This document shows, in pieces, positions 3,256 through 6,131 of a DNA stretch of 6,131 nt. The notes under the pieces were generated by a model. It was not told the origin of the DNA and made no database searches. It saw nothing but the letters and a program-made list of their open reading frames with translations. The position numbers were made by a program, and so were the translations under genes. Source of the DNA: an uncultured Candidatus Saccharibacteria bacterium (GTDB taxonomy: Bacteria; Patescibacteriota; Saccharimonadia; Saccharimonadales; Saccharimonadaceae); contig CALHWA010000059.1 in assembly GCA_938036845.1 (NCBI GenBank), positions 1-6,131 of the forward strand, written 5' to 3'. Within the stretch, counting starts at the first letter, position 1; the number at the start of each line of letters is the position of its first letter.

Positions 3256-5823
3256 ATGATGAAGCGCCTAGTGATTATCGATGGCAAAAGTGTGTTCTAC
3301 CGTGGGTACTATGCCATGCCCAACCTTTCGACGGCCGATGGGACGCCAACTGGCGGGGTGTATGGCTTTGCGGCGCTGAGCCTAGAGCTGATCAAGCGCC
3401 TCCAGCCAGACTATGTGTGCGTGGCGTGGGACAAGCCCAAGACGAATATCCGCCGCCGTCTTGCCATTTACGACCAATACAAGGCTGGTCGCAAGCCCGC
3501 TCCGCCAGATTTTTACGCCCAGATACCACTGCTCCACGAGCTTTTGCAGGCCTTTGGTTGGCCGCTGTATGAGTTTGATGATTATGAGGCAGACGATATT
3601 ATGGCGACGCTCGATGTCCAGGCTGAGCAGGAGGGGGGTATCGAGACATATCTCATTACGAGCGACCTCGACGCCCTGCAAATACTCGACCAAAACACCT
3701 ACCTCTACGCCCTCAAGAAGGGCTTGACCAACATCGATAAATTCGACATCCCCGCCTTCGAGCAGCGCTATGGTATTCGGATTGGCCAGTTCCTCGACTT
3801 CAAGAGCCTGAAGGGCGATGCGTCGGATAATATCCCGGGCGTGCCAGGGGTGGGGGAGAAGACGGCGGTCAAGCTGCTGCAGCAATTCGACACGCTTGAC
3901 AACCTCTATGATAATCTCTGGCAGGTCAAAGATACCTTGCGGCGCAAGCTGGAGCAGGGCAAAGATTCGGCCTACATGAGCCGCGAGCTGGCCCGGCTAT
4001 ATACCGATGCACCGGTGACGCTTGACCGAGCAGCGATGGCAATGGACAACTGCGACCCAGCGGCGGTGCGGGCGATGTTGCAGCGGCTGGAGTTTCGTAG
4101 TTTGCTGCGCCAATTACCACCGCAGATGCAGGCGGCAGAGAGCACCCAGCCGCCCGATGCACCGGTGGTGCAGCATGCGACTGAGCTGCCTGCTCACCAG
4201 GCTAAGGCACTCTTCCTAATGGCCAAAGAGCTGCTGGTCTGGCCGGTCGAGGGCGGCGTCTGGGTGAGCCACGAGCGAGGTAAGGCAGCCCGCCTGAGCT
4301 GGCGTGATGCGATTGATGTTATCCCGCATGTGCCGATTGTCGGGCACCGCACCAAGGAATTATTACGTCGCTTACTGGCTCGTGGCGTGCGGCAGCTGCC
4401 AGTCGTGAAGCACGATACTGCCCAAGGGTCGTTTTTGCTTAATCCCCTGCGCACGTCGCGGGCGCTGGCTGATCTCGCGGGGCTCGAATCGCTCGATGAC
4501 CCACGCCTCGCTATTAGTGCGCTGTGGGCGGTGTACGATGAGCAAACTCAGGCGCTTGATGCGTTGCCCGAGCTTGCCCGGGTGGCACGGACAATGGACT
4601 TTCCGCTTATTCCTGTGCTGGCGCGGATGGAGTGGCGCGGTATCCGGCTTGATAGCCGCACGCTTGCGGCGATGCAGCGCACCTTGAGTAGCGAGATCGC
4701 CGAGTTGCAGCAGCAGATTTATGGCATGGTGGGATATGAGCTTAATATTGGCAGCCCGGCCCAGCTAGCCGAGGCGCTCTTTGTAAAACTCCAGCTGCCA
4801 ACGGTGGGGATTAAGAAGGGCAAGACGGGTTACTCGACGAGCCAGAAGGAGCTAGATAAGCTCCGGCCGCATCACCCGATTATTGGGCTCGTGGAGCGCT
4901 ACCGCGAGCTGACGAAGCTACAAAACACGTATGCCCAGGCGCTGCCGCAGCTGACCGATGACGCGGGCTATATCCATACCACCTTCAACCAAGATGTGGT
5001 GGCGACGGGCCGACTCAGTAGTACTGACCCAAATTTGCAAAACATCCCGATTCGCAGTGAGCTAGGGCGGCACGTTCGCGATGCCTTTGTGCCAGCGCCG
5101 GGCAATGTGTTTGTCAATGCTGACTATTCGCAGTTTGAGCTGCGCCTGGCGGCCGTGCTGTCGGGGGAGGAGGCGATGATTCGCGATTTTAATACCGATA
5201 TTGACATCCACGCGAACACAGCTGCCCAGGTGTATGGAGTGCCACTTGATGTCGTCACGAAGGAGCAGCGCCGCCGGGCCAAGGTGGTGAATTTTGGGGT
5301 GCTCTATGGGATGAGCCAGCATGGCTTGGCTGCTGCAGCCCATATGAGCTATGCCGAGGCGCAGCACTTTATTGATGAGTATTATCGCCTTCGGCCGAAG
5401 CTCAAAGCCTATATGGCGCAGACTATCCAACAGGCGCATGATGCGGGCTTTGTCCAGACGCTGTTTGGTCGCCGCCGCTGGACGCCGGATGTTGCGTCGC
5501 GTAACTTTGCGGTGCGCAGCGCTGCCGAGCGAGCGGCTGCCAATATGCCGATCCAGGGTACCGAGGCCGACCTCATGAAGCTTGCCATGCTGGCGGTGGA
5601 AGACAAATTAGCCCAGGCTGGAGCGCAGCTGGCCGATGGTGATGGCCAGCCGCTCGGTTGGCAGGTGGTGCAGATCCACGATAGTATTATGGTCGAGTGC
5701 CCGCGCGCCCATGCCGAGCAGGTGAGCCATATCCTGCGCGAGACAATGGAGCATATTTACCCGCAGCTTGGCGTTAAGCTCAAGGTCGACGTCTCGATTG
5801 GTGATAATTGGGGACAGGTCTAA
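3256..5823 (+). CDS. polA: DNA polymerase I (5' nuclease + polymerase, proofreading domain degenerate)
   Basis: 855 aa, complete. Residues 1 to about 290 are the 5'-3' flap nuclease, with metal-binding acids at D9, E111/D113/D114 (EADD), D137/D139 and D188/D191 (GDASDNIPG), followed by a helix-hairpin-helix (GVPGVGEKTA). Residues about 295-450 retain the outline of the 3'-5' exonuclease (VGHRTKEL at 362-369, HDTAQGSFLLNP from 386), but the ExD acids and the Asp of the GxNxKYD-type motif are absent, so proofreading is predicted lost. Residues about 455-855 are the polymerase: TGRLSS at 584-589, motif A D623YSQFELR, motif B R672RRAK676VVNF680GVLYG, motif C H808-D809-S810. The two catalytic Asp (623, 809) and the dNTP-binding Arg/Lys are present. 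Motif A has Phe for the common Ile, and motif C has Ser for the usual Glu. The role is Okazaki-fragment processing and repair synthesis on the nucleoid. The start is fixed by the leaderless promoter; a second ATG follows at once. Length is normal for bacterial Pol I. Confidence 0.97.
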   Translation: MMKRLVIIDGKSVFYRGYYAMPNLSTADGTPTGGVYGFAALSLELIKRLQPDYVCVAWDKPKTNIRRRLAIYDQYKAGRKPAPPDFYAQIPLLHELLQAFGWPLYEFDDYEADDIMATLDVQAEQEGGIETYLITSDLDALQILDQNTYLYALKKGLTNIDKFDIPAFEQRYGIRIGQFLDFKSLKGDASDNIPGVPGVGEKTAVKLLQQFDTLDNLYDNLWQVKDTLRRKLEQGKDSAYMSRELARLYTDAPVTLDRAAMAMDNCDPAAVRAMLQRLEFRSLLRQLPPQMQAAESTQPPDAPVVQHATELPAHQAKALFLMAKELLVWPVEGGVWVSHERGKAARLSWRDAIDVIPHVPIVGHRTKELLRRLLARGVRQLPVVKHDTAQGSFLLNPLRTSRALADLAGLESLDDPRLAISALWAVYDEQTQALDALPELARVARTMDFPLIPVLARMEWRGIRLDSRTLAAMQRTLSSEIAELQQQIYGMVGYELNIGSPAQLAEALFVKLQLPTVGIKKGKTGYSTSQKELDKLRPHHPIIGLVERYRELTKLQNTYAQALPQLTDDAGYIHTTFNQDVVATGRLSSTDPNLQNIPIRSELGRHVRDAFVPAPGNVFVNADYSQFELRLAAVLSGEEAMIRDFNTDIDIHANTAAQVYGVPLDVVTKEQRRRAKVVNFGVLYGMSQHGLAAAAHMSYAEAQHFIDEYYRLRPKLKAYMAQTIQQAHDAGFVQTLFGRRRWTPDVASRNFAVRSAAERAAANMPIQGTEADLMKLAMLAVEDKLAQAGAQLADGDGQPLGWQVVQIHDSIMVECPRAHAEQVSHILRETMEHIYPQLGVKLKVDVSIGDNWGQV

Positions 5824-5851
5824 GAACACCGACCGAACAGAGGTCAGACTA

Positions 5852-5880
5852 TAGACAAATCACTGCGGATGGTGTATAAT
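5852..5880 (+). promoter_or_regulatory. Near-consensus sigma70 promoter of the last gene
   Basis: TAGACA (5852-5857, 5 of 6 to consensus), a 17-base spacer, then perfect TATAAT (5875-5880). The predicted +1 is near 5887, giving a 30-base leader. This is the best -35/-10 pair in the window and starts 29 bases after the polA stop, so the downstream gene is probably transcribed independently and strongly. Confidence 0.75.
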
Positions 5881-5906
5881 CTATGCCATCAAAAGAAAAG
5901 CAGAAT

Positions 5907-5911
5907 AGAGG
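5907..5911 (+). promoter_or_regulatory. Shine-Dalgarno AGAGG of the last gene
   Basis: AGAGG lies five bases before ATG 5917, inside the predicted leader. It supports that start over ATG 5883, which opens a frame of only 25 codons. Confidence 0.6.
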
Positions 5912-5916
5912 TTGGC

Positions 5917-6131
5917 ATGGCACAGCGCGAAGCAGTAGATACATCATTAGCGTATGTTGATAGCGCAGACCGCTACGCCCCTGAGCAATATCCCACTGGC
6001 TACTACGCCATGCGCAGTGCTATCATCGAAGCAGCCCAGGCGAGTGGCGAATTGCAGCCCCTGACTGAGGCGGAGATGGAGCGGCGCGCGCAGCAGGAGG
6101 CAAGGATTGAGCATCTCTTTCGAGAAGCAAG
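5917..6131 (+). CDS. Hypothetical protein, N-terminal part only
   Basis: 71 codons and two bases are open from ATG 5917 to the window end, with a good promoter and ribosome site upstream. I do not recognise the protein. The visible part has no signal peptide, membrane segment or cysteine. It starts MAQREAVDTSLAYVDSADRY, has a tyrosine-rich stretch (YAPEQYPTGYYAM, about residues 20-32), then a charged Glu/Arg/Gln-rich segment (about 52-71) likely to be helical. It is probably a soluble cytoplasmic protein. The strong promoter suggests high expression. Function cannot be judged from this fragment. Confidence 0.7.
   Translation, partial: MAQREAVDTSLAYVDSADRYAPEQYPTGYYAMRSAIIEAAQASGELQPLTEAEMERRAQQEARIEHLFREA

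Noticed and set aside
5831..5845. Hairpin GACC/GGTC as a polA terminator
   Set aside because: Only four base pairs with a seven-base loop and no following T-run, so too weak to call.
5883..5960. Leaderless ATG at 5883 close to the TATAAT box
   Set aside because: It lies before the predicted +1 (about 5887) and its frame stops after 25 codons, while ATG 5917 has a ribosome site and an open frame.
1..6131. UGA recoding as in Gracilibacteria or Absconditabacteria
   Set aside because: No gene here contains in-frame TGA, the first WhiB-like gene ends at TGA at a sensible place, and Trp is encoded by TGG throughout.

Overview
The window looks like a chromosomal segment of a Candidatus Saccharibacteria (TM7, Patescibacteria/CPR) genome. 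The case rests on three things. The partial kinase-like P-loop protein at the left edge has a motif set (DGLYSWTEYK, EKGGPIAIAD) that I associate from memory with that group. The genes are compact, each with its own promoter. DNA polymerase I has a degenerate proofreading domain. TGA, TAG and TAA all act as stops and no gene needs TGA read-through, so the UGA-recoded CPR lineages are unlikely. The taxonomic call is recognition plus inference, not a database result.

Layout: (1) 1-497, minus strand: 5' part of a dephospho-CoA-kinase-like/UPF0200-like P-loop protein that runs off the window. (2) 498-563: a 66-bp divergent promoter region. (3) 564-1280, plus: a 238-aa protein with TWO WhiB-like (Wbl) iron-sulfur cysteine signatures. 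(4) 1281-1393: intergenic with an 8-bp inverted repeat directly against a sigma70-type promoter. (5) 1394-1825, plus: a second, single-domain WhiB-like protein. (6) 1826-1935: AT-rich regulatory region with a palindrome and an inverted repeat over the promoter. (7) 1936-3171, plus: a secreted GH16 beta-glucanase-like enzyme with a C-terminal transmembrane anchor. (8) 3172-3255: polA promoter. (9) 3256-5823, plus: complete polA. (10) 5824-5916: strong promoter and Shine-Dalgarno. (11) 5917 onward, plus: N-terminal 71 codons of an unrecognised protein.

Two themes stand out. First, two adjacent genes carry three WhiB-type CxxCx5C cluster sites. WhiB proteins are classically actinobacterial redox/nitric-oxide-sensing transcription factors, and Saccharibacteria live as epibionts on Actinobacteria, so a host-derived, locally duplicated regulator set is an attractive hypothesis. 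The neighbouring surface-anchored GH16 enzyme, with dyad sequences over its promoter, is a candidate target, but nothing in the sequence proves the link. Second, the window mixes two start modes. The kinase-like gene and polA have the same extended -10 13-mer placed so that transcription should begin on the A of the ATG (leaderless), and the first Wbl gene is nearly leaderless. The second Wbl gene, the GH16 gene and the last gene have leaders, the latter two with good Shine-Dalgarno sequences. No RNA genes, mobile elements or CRISPR arrays were seen, and no gene-free stretch exceeds about 113 bases.
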